Positions 47,320 to 57,022 are shown, counted from the first letter of the stretch. The stretch is DNA of 64,000 nucleotides from Methanosarcina sp. MSH10X1 (GCF_004099695.1 NZ_SCHL01000008.1:1-64000), one strand, 5' to 3'. Notes: generated by a model from the sequence alone, not told the origin. Made by a program: numbers and translations.

Positions 47320-47938
47320 GAAGCTGAAGCAGTAGCTTTACCTTCTCATCAATTTTACTTTTCTTATATTTTTGTTCCATATTATTTATGTTCAGGCTTT
47401 TCTTCACAATTTACTTTCTTCTTAATTTCCGCTTTTTTCGTAATTTCCGTTTTTCTTCATCTGATCTTCTGCATAATTTCAGCCTTCATACCTTTTATCT
47501 TCTTAATTTGACCTCTGAAATTTTATTACTCAACAACTTTTAATACTTTAATATTTTTATTATTCTTTTATTTATTAAACTCTTTCATTTTCTCTGGAAG
47601 TGCTTTTCAATCTTTTGTATACTTTTACAGTGTAAGCTAAACCCGAGTGAATCGGCTTTTAGAAGTAAAGCTTCTCCTGTGAGTACTTAGACCTGGATTA
47701 TACTCAAAAAATTCCTTACTAAAGTACTGAAATTACAGGAAAAACCGATTTTGAACGCAGTTTTAAATCTGATGGGATAAACTGGTTTTTTACTGATGCC
47801 AGAGAAGATAAACAGTCAATCTGATGAAAAGGCGGGTAATTGTACAGTAAATGAATAAAAGGTTAATTGGACGTAAATGCCTGATTGAATGATAAAATCT
47901 ATAGAGGATGAAAATAGTGAGATTTATCTATTGCTTTT
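47320..47938. other. intergenic region, no feature recognised
   Basis: T-rich, 619 bases between convergent genes. Nothing specific seen. Confidence 0.4.
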
Positions 47939-49954
47939 TCATCCTTTATTGCTGAACCATATTATAAATCTCGTTTTGCCGTTGCTTTGAAGTGCAATAC
48001 AGCCATCAATCTGTTCCACGAGAATATTTACAAGCTCAAGTCCCAGAGAATGCGGGTTTTTGAAATCATATTCTGCGGGAAAACCTTTTCCATTATCCTC
48101 TATTGCCAGTGCGAATTGTAAATCTCTTCCATCAGGGCAATTTCGTTCTGTCCATGAACCTTCAGGCTTTTGCTGTTTCTCGTAATCTTCTGTCCGGCTT
48201 AGAAATATGACAATTTCTCCTTTCCTTCCGGAAGGAAAAGCATGCTTCAGGGCATTTGAAACCAGCTCATTTACAATAATCCCGAGCGGGATTGCGGTAT
48301 CCATACCCAGATAGACCTTATCAAGTTCGAGCTTGAGGCTGATTTCCTCATTCCCCACTCTATATGAGTTAAAAAGGTCTGCGGTCAGTTTCCGCAGGTA
48401 GTCTGCAAAGTCAAGGGTATCGATTTCATCCCCTTTGTAAAGTTCTTCGTGGATAATAGCCATGGAAGTAACTCTGTTCTGGCTTTCCCTGAAGGCTTCA
48501 AGCATTTTCGCATCACTGAATCTTTCAGCTTCGAGGCTTAATAAGGATGAGATCACCTGCAGGTTGTTTTTGATTCTATGATGAATCTCTTTTATACGCG
48601 CCTGATCAATTCGCTGAAGGGTTTCTTCAGCCATTTTACGTTCTGAAATATCACGGATCAAACCCTCTACTGGCCCACGCGTTCCGGAATCTGCCGGACT
48701 TCTCTGGAGAATTTGCCATACCCATCTTATATCCCCGGTCCTTTTTTTTATACGGTACTCTATTTCAATTGAGGTATCCGGGTCAGCTATCACTTTCTCC
48801 AGAGTTTCGAGGGCAAGAGACCGGTCTTCAGGCATAATTATCTCCACCCAGTTTCTCTTGTCCGAAAGAAAATCTTCTTTGCTATAGCCTGTAATCTCTT
48901 CAACTGCCCCGTCCATGACTAAAAGCTTAAAATTTTTATCAACTTTGAATACTATATGGCCGCGGATATTCTGTACAAGTGGATAGTCAGCTTTTTCCCC
49001 GATCTCAGAGCTGGCTATTATAACTCCGCTTCTCGGATTATCTCTCTTTACCCCAAGTAAACTGTAAATTTTACCCTGGTCATCCCTGAGAAAAACCGTC
49101 TCTCTCCTCAAAGCTTCTTCACTCTCTCTAAGCTCTCTGAAGAGAAGGGTATAAGGATCGTCAAATCCTGTCTCGATCACAGCTTTATAAATGAAGTAAA
49201 AAGACAGCATTTTGAAGAAATGCCCCAGAAAATTAAAAAATCCGTAGACATCGATGTAAAGGGTAAAAGCCAGTTCTCCGAAAATCGTTGCTACTATTGA
49301 CGCTGCAATCAGCCCGTAGATATGCTCTTCGAACCGCTCCCTTTTTGAATACAGTAAAGTAAGCGAGCAAAGGAGAATAAAAGAGATAACGTACTCACTT
49401 ATTATTTTAAACCGGGTAAGTCCCGATCCTTCGATATAGCTGTCAGGAAAATTTCTGAAGAATAAAATCGATAGAAAACAACCAGTTGTGATCCCTGCAT
49501 AAACGAAAAAGGTTCGCCAGAAGAATTTTTCTTTTCCCTCAAGGTCAAACTTCTTTCCATTATTTTTATTTGTGTTGATTAATAGCAGCGAGGCTATTAA
49601 AAGGGACAGACTTTCCATATATCTTGCTGCAATCCACAGCTGAGTCGGGATATTTGTATCATACTGTGGAAATATTTCTATTCCTCTATATGTGAAGGTA
49701 TGGATCAAATCAAGATTTGCAACAAAAAAATAAGCAATCCCTATAAACACAAGAAATCTATTCTCAAGGCGTTCCCTGGATTTCCATACTATCAGGAAGA
49801 TCACATATGCCACGAATATGCTGAAAAATTCTGCCAGCGTATGGAAGAGAAGATAATTCTTAAGGCTAACAAGGTAAAGTAAGACGCCTGCAACTATCCA
49901 GAGTATTATTTCGTAGTATACAACGACTCTATTTTCTTCTTTATTTTCCGGCAT
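47939..49954 (-). CDS. MASE3-type membrane sensor histidine kinase (HisKA_2)
   Basis: 671 residues. About seven to eight membrane helices in the first ~275 residues resemble a MASE3 sensor (YYEIILWIVAGVLLYLVSL, NLDLIHTFTYRGIEIFPQYD, IAARYMESLSLLIASLLLIN). A PAS domain covers about 310-435. HisKA_2 carries IHHRIKNNLQVISSLLSLEA near 452, and HATPase (NELVSNALKHAFPSGRKGEI, DNGKGFP) spans about 530-670. It resembles the kinase at 14606 from the histidine onward. The ribosome binding site is AGGAA directly before ATG. No response regulator lies next to it. Confidence 0.9.
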   Translation of the reverse strand: MPENKEENRVVVYYEIILWIVAGVLLYLVSLKNYLLFHTLAEFFSIFVAYVIFLIVWKSRERLENRFLVFIGIAYFFVANLDLIHTFTYRGIEIFPQYDTNIPTQLWIAARYMESLSLLIASLLLINTNKNNGKKFDLEGKEKFFWRTFFVYAGITTGCFLSILFFRNFPDSYIEGSGLTRFKIISEYVISFILLCSLTLLYSKRERFEEHIYGLIAASIVATIFGELAFTLYIDVYGFFNFLGHFFKMLSFYFIYKAVIETGFDDPYTLLFRELRESEEALRRETVFLRDDQGKIYSLLGVKRDNPRSGVIIASSEIGEKADYPLVQNIRGHIVFKVDKNFKLLVMDGAVEEITGYSKEDFLSDKRNWVEIIMPEDRSLALETLEKVIADPDTSIEIEYRIKKRTGDIRWVWQILQRSPADSGTRGPVEGLIRDISERKMAEETLQRIDQARIKEIHHRIKNNLQVISSLLSLEAERFSDAKMLEAFRESQNRVTSMAIIHEELYKGDEIDTLDFADYLRKLTADLFNSYRVGNEEISLKLELDKVYLGMDTAIPLGIIVNELVSNALKHAFPSGRKGEIVIFLSRTEDYEKQQKPEGSWTERNCPDGRDLQFALAIEDNGKGFPAEYDFKNPHSLGLELVNILVEQIDGCIALQSNGKTRFIIWFSNKG

Positions 49955-50285
49955 TTCCTGTCTCTTATAGTGTTTATTTCACATTTCCTTGATTTTTCAG
50001 CTTCTTTCTTGAATATTCTGGTCCGAACTTAGCTGCATTTCTTTCCAGGTCTGAGCTTTCAGTTACCAGGCAGGAATCCTGCTTAAATAAATTCTATGTA
50101 TTTATATTTAATTAATTATGTTATTAATCTGTCTGCTATTTAATTACCTTCTGAACACTTATACTCACGACTTATTGTCGGAATCAATTTCATCTAAACC
50201 TTTTTATTGCAACCAGTTTTTGAGGCTGGAGCCGGATAGCCAGTTATTTATGGAAAGGCAATTAATATAGAAATGGGGGACATTA

Positions 50286-50558
50286 GTGACCGCATCAAAA
50301 TTTTCTGCTGAGTTGACATCGGTAGTGACGGACAAACTTCAAATTGCACCTGATGATTATATTGATGTCAGAATCTACCTGGAGCCGGATGTAATTCTTG
50401 AAAAGGTAAACGCCGAGCTTGAAGCAAAAGGGTTGAGAATCCGAACGATTATCGAGGGGCCTGATGTACTGGTAAAGGGCAGTATTGCGGTAAAGGATTT
50501 GCATGAAATCAACGCAGTTGCCGAAGTGGATAGAATCGAGCACGACCATGTCCTTTGA
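50286..50558 (+). CDS. hypothetical protein, 90 residues
   Basis: Not recognised. Starts with GTG 50286 after GGGGGA. Soluble alpha/beta pattern: SAELTSVVTDKLQIAPDDYI, VRIYLEPDVILEKVNAELEA, TIIEGPDVLVKGSIAV. The strand-helix-strand layout with a hydrophobic core recalls protease-propeptide-like domains, but this is not a firm assignment. Confidence 0.6.
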   Translation: MTASKFSAELTSVVTDKLQIAPDDYIDVRIYLEPDVILEKVNAELEAKGLRIRTIIEGPDVLVKGSIAVKDLHEINAVAEVDRIEHDHVL

Positions 50559-50792
50559 ACGGATGAATGTAAAGCCGAGCTTAATCCTTTCGTTTAATCC
50601 TTTCTTAATCTTTTTTACTTTATCAGTGTATTACTCACATACGTTTGCAATAATTATTTCTAAAAATAGAAGTTGAAAAGATAAGAAGTTCGGGATCTGG
50701 TTTTCAGGATGTCTGGAGCTCCTTTTCCTGGCGGCCCAGGAGGAACCCTAAATTGTGACGAATTATGACCTCTGGGACACTGAGGTATTATT

Positions 50793-51680
50793 TCATTTGA
50801 AAAGCAGGCCTGGGAAGTTCATATTCTTTTTCTGGAACCCTGCAGCGTTTTTGTGCCCGCCGCCGCCGTATTGCTCGGCGATTTCGGCACAATCGGGGGA
50901 GTCAGCATTCCCAGAGTCAGACCTGAGGCTGAATACTACCATATCTTCCATAGCCTGCCACATGACAGCAATATCATACTCAGGTTTCTTGTAGATGAAT
51001 TCTCCAAGTTCGGAAATACTCCCGGTACTGTTTACGAGCCTGGCTCGCCAGTTATGGAAAATAAAATCCACGCCACGGTCGAAGGCTTTCTGGAGCTTGT
51101 ATTTTTGAGCCTCAAGGAGTAATTTGCCAATAGAGATCATTTGATCTACGGTGTCCCCGTACTCCGAGCCAAGAAGTATGTCCCAGGCTGGATCATCAGG
51201 GGTTTTCACCATCAGACTGAAGCCTGCATTGAAAGCCCGGGTCTCGGGGTATTCAAACCTCCACATATCTTTATCCCCAATATAGGCAACGGCTGGAGGG
51301 GGTGAAGTGTTCTCAGGATGAGTGAATTCCCATGTGAGTACGCAGGCTGCATTTTCAAGGGATCGGATTCCGGGAATACTGCTCGAACTCCACAGGTCAG
51401 GATATTTCTCCATGGCCGTCCTGTGATGATCTATCCATATCAATCTGGGCCCGCAAGCCTTTACAAATTCATCCATTCTGTCACTTGCAAAATCAACAAG
51501 CCACACTTTCTCGGCTGCCTTTATTTCTTCCTCAGTCCATGGCTCTTTGCCGTAGTTTATAGCAACAAACTTTATGGCAAATTCGTTTCTTTCGTAGTGA
51601 TTCGCAGCGACAGCGGCTGCACAGCTCCCATCATTATCGTCATGGTAATAAATCAAAATCGTGCGTTTCTCATCGGTCAT
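50793..51680 (-). CDS. DHH family phosphoesterase
   Basis: 295 residues. N-terminal DHH domain: YYHDDNDGSCAAAVAA (metal-binding DNDG), VDFASDR and WIDHHRTAME (DHH). C-terminal DHHA1-like part ends with YGGGGHKNAAGFQ. Such enzymes hydrolyse oligonucleotides or cyclic dinucleotides or act as exopolyphosphatase-like phosphoesterases. Starts at ATG 51680 with AGGA/GGGG upstream. Confidence 0.9.
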   Translation of the reverse strand: MTDEKRTILIYYHDDNDGSCAAAVAANHYERNEFAIKFVAINYGKEPWTEEEIKAAEKVWLVDFASDRMDEFVKACGPRLIWIDHHRTAMEKYPDLWSSSSIPGIRSLENAACVLTWEFTHPENTSPPPAVAYIGDKDMWRFEYPETRAFNAGFSLMVKTPDDPAWDILLGSEYGDTVDQMISIGKLLLEAQKYKLQKAFDRGVDFIFHNWRARLVNSTGSISELGEFIYKKPEYDIAVMWQAMEDMVVFSLRSDSGNADSPDCAEIAEQYGGGGHKNAAGFQKKNMNFPGLLFK

Positions 51681-51700
51681 TTCCTGTTCCCCTTATTTTA

Positions 51701-52336
51701 AAGGATCTCTTATTAATTCTAGCTTTTTCTCACTGTATATTCGTTCCAGAAGTATTACCTGCTAGCCATACTTTTCAAACGCATTATATGTTGGAATTCA
51801 ATTTATAGGACATTTATCCAATCACTAAAATGGATATGTATGCATTATCTGTCAGTATCCACTATTAATAGAGCCCAGTAATGGCTCTTTAAGCTCCTTA
51901 TTTCTCTTAAAAAAGCAAAATTTCTACGACTCCGGGCATGCAAAAGCGTGACGAGCTAGATATAGAATTGTAGAATTGTAGAATATTAGAGAACAGTCAA
52001 TTTGACGAATGACCCTTACTACGATCTCTCAGCTGCTTCCATTCATTGTAGTTCATAATAAATTTAGTATATCAGGCATCTTCAGTGTTCAAACCTCTCT
52101 AAAACCTTCTGGCAAATACTTTAAAATAAAAAATAAAACTCGATGTCGAAGATATAGAATCAAGTGATAACACTTTTAATAATAATATTTTTAAACATCT
52201 AATTCAATATAAGTATATAGTAGCCGAAGAGGGGAATAGAGTTGGCTGAAAAACGGGGATAATAAATCAACACTAAAACCTCTTGCGAGCTTGGTACAGG
52301 ATTTTGTGAGAAATTTCTGGAGAAAAAGGAGACATA
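51701..52336. other. intergenic region without recognised gene
   Basis: 636 AT-rich bases between divergent genes; presumably both promoters lie here. Nothing else seen. Confidence 0.4.
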
Positions 52337-52354
52337 ATGAAGGGAGGAGACAAA

Positions 52355-52696
52355 ATGAAGGAGTTTTGCAATATCTGTGGTCGGGAGCTGCTGGAAGACG
52401 TGCTGGTCGTGGATACCAGCCAGGATATGAAACCAATTAAATTCAAGGACGTTCACGGGGATAAGTCTGATCTGATATGCGTTGAGTGTGCAGCTGAATC
52501 GGTTGAGAATCCGCCCTTCTTATGTTCCAGATGCGGGCAGCCAGTCGAATTGGGCGAGCACTTTTATGTATTAAGGATAGGAACCATAAAACCCGGCGGT
52601 CCGAAAATAAACCTTAAAGAAGTATCCCCTGACGAAAAATGCATCTGTATCACTTGTTATGAAGAATTCGTGAACCCTGAAGAGGAAGAAGGATAA
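52355..52696 (+). CDS. zinc-ribbon protein
   Basis: 113 residues with three Cys pairs: CNICG near the start, CVEC and then CSRCG in the middle, and CITC near the C terminus, with a very acidic end (NPEEEEG). The arrangement suggests two zinc sites. Two starts have ribosome binding sites: ATG 52337 (AAGGAG) and ATG 52355 (GGGAGGAG); the second is stronger. Function unknown. Confidence 0.7.
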   Translation: MKEFCNICGRELLEDVLVVDTSQDMKPIKFKDVHGDKSDLICVECAAESVENPPFLCSRCGQPVELGEHFYVLRIGTIKPGGPKINLKEVSPDEKCICITCYEEFVNPEEEEG

Positions 52697-52788
52697 TAAA
52701 CGGATAGCTCTGTTCCCTGCTCTGCCGTTAGTTTTTAATCCCCGGGCAGAATAAGGGTCAAGTTCTAGAGATATTATAAGTGGAAAAA

Positions 52789-52811
52789 ACAGAACTGAAA
52801 ATCAGTTCTGT
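52789..52811 (+). terminator. perfect 10-bp hairpin terminator
   Basis: ACAGAACTGA pairs with TCAGTTCTGT, AAA loop, and is followed by TAATAGCTTTTTCTTCTTTT, a T-rich run. It ends the zinc-ribbon transcript. Confidence 0.7.
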
Positions 52812-52845
52812 TAATAGCTTTTTCTTCTTTTCTAGTTTTTCTTTT

Positions 52846-52901
52846 ATCTAGATTTCAATCCTGAATCTAGATTTCAATCCTGAATCTGGATTGAATCCTG
52901 A
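52846..52901. repeat. 19-bp direct repeat, three units
   Basis: ATCTAGATTTCAATCCTGA occurs at 52846-52864 and 52865-52883, then a third, variant unit to 52901. No gene covers it. Confidence 0.85.
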
Positions 52902-53063
52902 GAATCACAGAATTCTAAAACTGCTACGGAAAACTAAAATTCTATAAATTCAAAAATAAGATTTTTAGTCTGAAATGCATACTGTCATCCAGATATTCTC
53001 AGCAAAAGAGATCTTTGAATCTGAAGAAGATGAAATTTAAAAGAAAAACAAAAAAATAAAAAG

Positions 53064-53135
53064 AGCCTCGGGCGGGATTTGAACCCGCGACCTCGTCCTT
53101 ACCAAGGACGCGCTATACCCCTAAGCCACCAAGGC
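53064..53135 (-). tRNA. tRNA-Thr (anticodon GGT)
   Basis: 72-nt tRNA. Acceptor GCCTTGG pairs with CCGAGGC (one G:U), the anticodon stem CGTCC/GGACG holds loop TTGGTAA (anticodon GGT), and the T arm is GCGGGTTCAAATCCCGC. The discriminator is T, the usual archaeal Thr base. CCA is not encoded. Confidence 0.94.
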
Positions 53136-53342
53136 ACTGTTGCTCTAAGAGCATCTCCAAAATATCACACCAGAGATATAAAGCTTTCGACTGACAGCAG
53201 GCGCAGGGGGAATTTCCGGGCCACTGTTGGAAATTTTGCAGGACTAATTAAAATAAATTAAGAAACCGGCTTCGAAAAAGCCTGAGTATTTTGATTTTAT
53301 TGCCCGGTTAGGTTCTTTTTTTCGATTCTTTTTGCATTTCTT

Positions 53343-53855
53343 TTATATACACCAGCGTTCATCGATAGGGAAGCGCTCGTTGATCCACATAAGGACGTGA
53401 TTTTTGTGGACTATCTTGTAGGAGCGGGAAAGGACAGGTATGCCGTCAAAGGTGGATTCGCCCTCAAGGATTTCAAGTTCGCCCATGTCGCGCCTGGTTT
53501 CAAGGTTGTGACTGCGCAGGATACGGCCGATAGGGATGTCCGCCCGCATGAGCTGTTCCCGCATGGTATCAGGCATGCGTTCCAGCGGGGAGAGGGACCT
53601 TGCATGGACAAAGTCTGTGCCGCCCGCAGCAAGCCTGACTATCCGGTCGTTTACTTCGCTTCCTTCTCCCACGCCCAGAAGGCCAGCCATCGCTTTATCG
53701 GCTTTGATTGTGTGCTGGGACTCGGTTGTCACACTCACCGGGTGTCTGGTCATTATCTCCAGAAGAAAGGTCACAGAGCCGTCAGTCCCGCAGCAGACCC
53801 GCAGGCAGGTGGGAATCTCAAAGCTTTTCAGTTTTTCCAGAAAATCCGTGTTCAA
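53343..53855 (-). CDS. DUF98 chorismate-lyase-like protein
   Basis: 170 residues of the DUF98 family, related to chorismate pyruvate-lyase (UbiC fold): LEIMTRHPVSVTTES, VNDRIVRLAAGGTDFVHARS, and the C-terminal RSYKIVHKNHVLMWINERFP. Such enzymes release pyruvate from chorismate to make a hydroxybenzoate. In Methanosarcina the aromatic part of methanophenazine needs a similar precursor; this link is inference. The start is TTG 53855 supported by GAGGT seven bases upstream. A DUF5611 gene precedes it on the same strand with a 68-base gap. Confidence 0.8.
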   Translation of the reverse strand: MNTDFLEKLKSFEIPTCLRVCCGTDGSVTFLLEIMTRHPVSVTTESQHTIKADKAMAGLLGVGEGSEVNDRIVRLAAGGTDFVHARSLSPLERMPDTMREQLMRADIPIGRILRSHNLETRRDMGELEILEGESTFDGIPVLSRSYKIVHKNHVLMWINERFPIDERWCI

Positions 53856-53923
53856 AAAGATACCTCAAGGCAGGGATTCCAGGTAATGGAAATCTCAAAA
53901 CAGGAATAAAGCCGTCAGGAGTT

Positions 53924-54238
53924 TTACTCCTCTCCGACTTCCTTCTTGGCATTTTTTATACGCTCTTTTGCCGAGTATCCAGTCGCCTTATTCAGGAAAT
54001 CCCTGAAGGCTTTATTGGTCTGCAGGACAATTTCGTCGTCAGTTACGGTTTTGTCGGAAACTGTGTCTACAGCGAGCATCTTATTCTCGATCCAGATTTT
54101 TATCTTTGACAGAGCTCCGTAGGAGGTCTCAAGGACTCCTCCGTTTCTGGAAATCTCCCCGGAAAAACATTCCTCCATTACCGAGTAAATCCTGTCAATA
54201 TCAGGTTTAAAACCGCGCTTTAATTTATACTGTTGCAT
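53924..54238 (-). CDS. DUF5611 family protein
   Basis: 104 residues, soluble: MQQYKLKRGFKPDIDRIYSV, VLETSYGALSKIKIWIENKM and VLQTNKAFRDFLNKATGYSA. The alternation of strands and the final amphipathic helix resembles the methanogen DUF5611 family of unknown function. GAGG lies six bases before ATG 54238; the longer open frame to 54334 has no such signal. Upstream of DUF98 in the same direction. Confidence 0.6.
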   Translation of the reverse strand: MQQYKLKRGFKPDIDRIYSVMEECFSGEISRNGGVLETSYGALSKIKIWIENKMLAVDTVSDKTVTDDEIVLQTNKAFRDFLNKATGYSAKERIKNAKKEVGEE

Positions 54239-54909
54239 TGCTATCCTCTTATAAGAGATTTTCATCTCAGATAAAGTTTGCTTAGAATCAGTTTGCTTAG
54301 AGCCTCTCCCTTCATATTCCATCAAATTCTTCACATATTAATTCACACGGCAGTATCTTTTCTCACGCTTCAGCATATTTCATTGCATTTTCAGATCTGC
54401 CCCTAATAATTCAGCTTTGCTGATACTTAACATTGGATATTAATTTAATCTGAATTCCCTGTAATTATGCTTTATTTCGATCGGCTTTTTATGCAGCTAT
54501 TTCTTCTTTTATCCGTATTTTATCTACCTTTTTTTCTGTAAGTTTATGTATGATTTACTTACAATAGTCTGCATTCAATTGCATATAAACTCATAATTTA
54601 GCATCTGGATTTTTATGGTGTAATTTTATAAATTCAACATTATACCTTGAAAATTAAATATTCCGTGTATAATAGACAATGTTCGCGAGAATCAATCATA
54701 AATATGATTATGCCTATCATAAGTTGATACAAAAAAGATATCTGATTACCTGCCTATATATTTTAATGTCTAATTTGATTTACCCTATCGATTACTTTAA
54801 CAATGAACAAACAAAAAGCCTGTCTGCTTGAGTGAGTCGGCCTCTTTTGATAGAAACCGATAGAAACTGATAGAAGTTATAAGTAAAAAGAATGAGAAGG
54901 TGACCCCAA
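54239..54909. other. intergenic region without recognised gene
   Basis: AT-rich, about 670 bases between divergent genes, presumably holding both promoters. Nothing else seen. Confidence 0.4.
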
Positions 54910-55218
54910 ATGCATAAAATGCTGAATCTGGAAGAATTAATTGCTTCAAAACAGCTTGAGAAAGAAAAAAAGGGAGAATCAGGCGATCTGCAAATTGAAG
55001 AACTTTACGACCTTGTAATCCCCCCAGGTACGGTTGTATCTATTATTTACGATATCGTTGAAGAATTCGGGCTCGAACCATTAACCAGGAAGATATTTGT
55101 TGGCGTAGCAAACAGTGAAGAAAGGGAACTCCTTGTTCTGCGCGGTCCTCTGGAGAAAGTTCAGGCTGCTGAAAAATTCCTCTATGATGAGATGAAAGCC
55201 TGGATAGAAAACCGGTAA
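54910..55218 (+). CDS. hypothetical protein, 102 residues
   Basis: Not recognised. Charged N-terminal helix (LNLEELIASKQLEKEKKGES) followed by an alpha/beta domain: IPPGTVVSIIYDIVEEFGLE, KIFVGVANSEERELLVLRGP and a final helix KVQAAEKFLYDEMKAWIENR. AGAAGGTGAC upstream serves as the ribosome binding site. Convergent with mmp2 across the tandem repeat at 55317-55470. Confidence 0.65.
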   Translation: MHKMLNLEELIASKQLEKEKKGESGDLQIEELYDLVIPPGTVVSIIYDIVEEFGLEPLTRKIFVGVANSEERELLVLRGPLEKVQAAEKFLYDEMKAWIENR

Positions 55219-55316
55219 CCCGATTGGATTTTTGTAATCCGGTTAAATTTCCTCAGTTCGCGAGATTCCCTCAGGTAAGCGACCTGGGGATAATAAATCC
55301 CGGATTGAAAAATGGC

Positions 55317-55470
55317 AATAAAACTTTTTAAGAAAAAGTTTTTGGTAGAAATCCGTACTTGAGAGGCCTTGTGCTTTTTTGATAAAACTTTTTCTTAAAA
55401 AGTTTTTGGTAGGAATCCGTGCTTGAGAAGCTTTGTGCTTTTTTGATAAAACTTTTTCTTAAAAAGTTTT
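55317..55470. repeat. 64-bp tandem repeat with a palindromic core, 2.4 units
   Basis: Units start at 55317, 55381 and 55445 (partial). Each contains the palindrome AAAACTTTTTCTTAAAAAGT and TTGGTAGGAATCCGTGCTTG, then TTGTGCTTTTTT. The third unit ends at the mmp2 stop codon. It lies between convergent genes and can act as a two-way terminator. The palindrome also occurs at 28157-28180. Confidence 0.9.
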
Positions 55471-56449
55471 ATTCCGAACCTATGCCCGTAATGCTTTCCC
55501 CTGAGAAATCAAATACCGTTACTCTACCTGTTTTATCGTATATATCGAGTTTCGATCCGGCTTCGATTTTTCCGATAACGGAAGCGGTAAGCCCTGCCTC
55601 TTCAAAGACTTTTATGCATTCTTCCGCCTTTTCCATATCTGCGGTAAATACATAGCCTGTTCCAGGATGTACTTTCAGCCATTGCTCAAAATCCACATTC
55701 TCGGGTTTAGGGATTTTCCGAAGGTCCACGCCTGCACCAACTCCGCTTGTTTCACAGAGCATTCCAAGCGTACCTATAAGCCCGGGATTGCTTATGTCTT
55801 TGCCTGCAGTAGCAAGCTTCCGTTTTGCGATTTCCTGGGTTACGAGATAGGTTTCCCTGATTGCTGCCGGGGTTTTAAAAGATGTAGTGTCCCAGCTGTA
55901 AGGGGAATTCGGCCCGATTTTTCCGTCCATGTCATAAGCCGCAATTATCAGGTCTCCAGGCCTGGCGGTATCGCTCCGGATTACACAGTCTCTTTTGACT
56001 ATCCCTATAATGGCAACTGAAATGGAATTGTACTCAGTATCAGGATGAACGTGCCCGCCTACAACCGGAACTCCGAATTTCCTTACCCCTTCAGCCAGAC
56101 CTTCCATAAGTTCCTTGCAGGCTTTCTCGGAATTTGAGGAAGCTATATCTACCATGGCAAGAGGCTTTCCACCCATTGCAGCTATATCGTTTACATTAAC
56201 CACTACAGCCCCATAACCTGCCCACCAGGGGCTGGCGTCCAGTATCCTCCCCCATATTCCATCGGCTGCAAAGAGGATAACATCGTCTCCTCCTATATCG
56301 ATAACTGCCGCATCGTCTCCAAAATCAACGATTGCGTTCTCATACTCCGGGCGGACGGCTTCGAAGATTGAAACAATATCCTCAATCTGTTTTTTTCGGG
56401 TAACCCCTTCAAAGGTTTTTATCCTTTCTGCAAGCTCTTCCAGGTTCAA
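55469..56449 (-). CDS. methanogenesis marker protein 2 (AIR synthase-related)
   Basis: 326 residues of the AIR synthase/ThiL/SelD fold: VDFGDDAAVID (metal-ATP site), FAADGIWGRILDASPWWAGY, VVVNVNDIAAMGG, VVGGHVHPDTEYNS and LVAAYDMDG-like IIAAYDMDGKIGPNSPYSWD. It matches the conserved Mmp2 family found in methanogens; its substrate is unknown, presumably an ATP-dependent phosphotransfer. The stop codon lies in the terminal repeat unit. Upstream DNA contains paired palindromes shared with the divergent ferredoxin. Confidence 0.88.
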   Translation of the reverse strand: MNLEELAERIKTFEGVTRKKQIEDIVSIFEAVRPEYENAIVDFGDDAAVIDIGGDDVILFAADGIWGRILDASPWWAGYGAVVVNVNDIAAMGGKPLAMVDIASSNSEKACKELMEGLAEGVRKFGVPVVGGHVHPDTEYNSISVAIIGIVKRDCVIRSDTARPGDLIIAAYDMDGKIGPNSPYSWDTTSFKTPAAIRETYLVTQEIAKRKLATAGKDISNPGLIGTLGMLCETSGVGAGVDLRKIPKPENVDFEQWLKVHPGTGYVFTADMEKAEECIKVFEEAGLTASVIGKIEAGSKLDIYDKTGRVTVFDFSGESITGIGSE

Positions 56450-56508
56450 TTTCAGGCTTCCTTTTTTTTAAATTTGGGTACATAGTGATATAATGAGTAT
56501 ATTAGCAG

Positions 56509-56579
56509 TGTACCGGTAGTACTACAGATACGAGAGTCAGTAGGACTGATATGATGATCAGAACACAAATACCGGTACA
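56509..56579. promoter_or_regulatory. paired TGTACCGGTA palindromes upstream of mmp2
   Basis: TGTACCGGTA (56509-56518) and its complement TACCGGTACA (56570-56579) form an inverted repeat 61 bases apart; each contains the 8-base self-complementary word TACCGGTA. They lie in the 396-base gap between divergent mmp2 and ferredoxin and look like operator sites. Confidence 0.6.
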
Positions 56580-56791
56580 GCAATAATGCAAGTGTTAACG
56601 TATCGATAAGAACAGCATTGTTTTAAGCTATCGATGAACTTCGATAGGTTACAAACCTTTCCCTGTGAAAGATTACTCTGAGATATTTTGGTGACTACCT
56701 ATTAGTTTATCCTTTATCTCTTTTTTTCTTTGTTTCGCAGGAAAGAAGCGACAGCTTTTTATAAGTTCATATGTCCTATTAAGGCAACCTA

Positions 56792-56810
56792 ATATATTTT
56801 TATATATATA
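56792..56810 (+). promoter_or_regulatory. probable ferredoxin TATA box
   Basis: An AT-rich ATATATTTTTATATATATA block lies 36-54 bases before the ferredoxin start, with AAGGAG at 56831-56836 as ribosome binding site. Confidence 0.45.
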
Positions 56811-56845
56811 AAGATCTCTTACTGATAGAATAAGGAGTGAAAAAC

Positions 56846-57022
56846 ATGGTAGCAAAAATTAATGTCGATTCCTGTACCGGCTGCGGAAGCTGTGTAGACG
56901 AATGCCCGGCAGCTGCAATTTCCCTCAACGACAATGACATTGCAGTTGTAGATGAAAGTGAATGCCTTGACTGTGGCGCATGCGAAGATGCCTGTCCCAA
57001 CAGCGCAATCACAATTGAATAA
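56846..57022 (+). CDS. 2[4Fe-4S] ferredoxin
   Basis: 58 residues with two clostridial-type clusters: [12 protein letters not shown] and [12 protein letters not shown]. Low-potential electron carrier, the type used with CO dehydrogenase, Ech hydrogenase or Rnf in methanogens; its partner cannot be read from sequence. AAGGAG is about ten bases before ATG 56846; the GTG at 56837 in the same frame is unlikely. Divergent from mmp2. Confidence 0.93.
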   Translation: MVAKINVDSCTGCGSCVDECPAAAISLNDNDIAVVDESECLDCGACEDACPNSAITIE

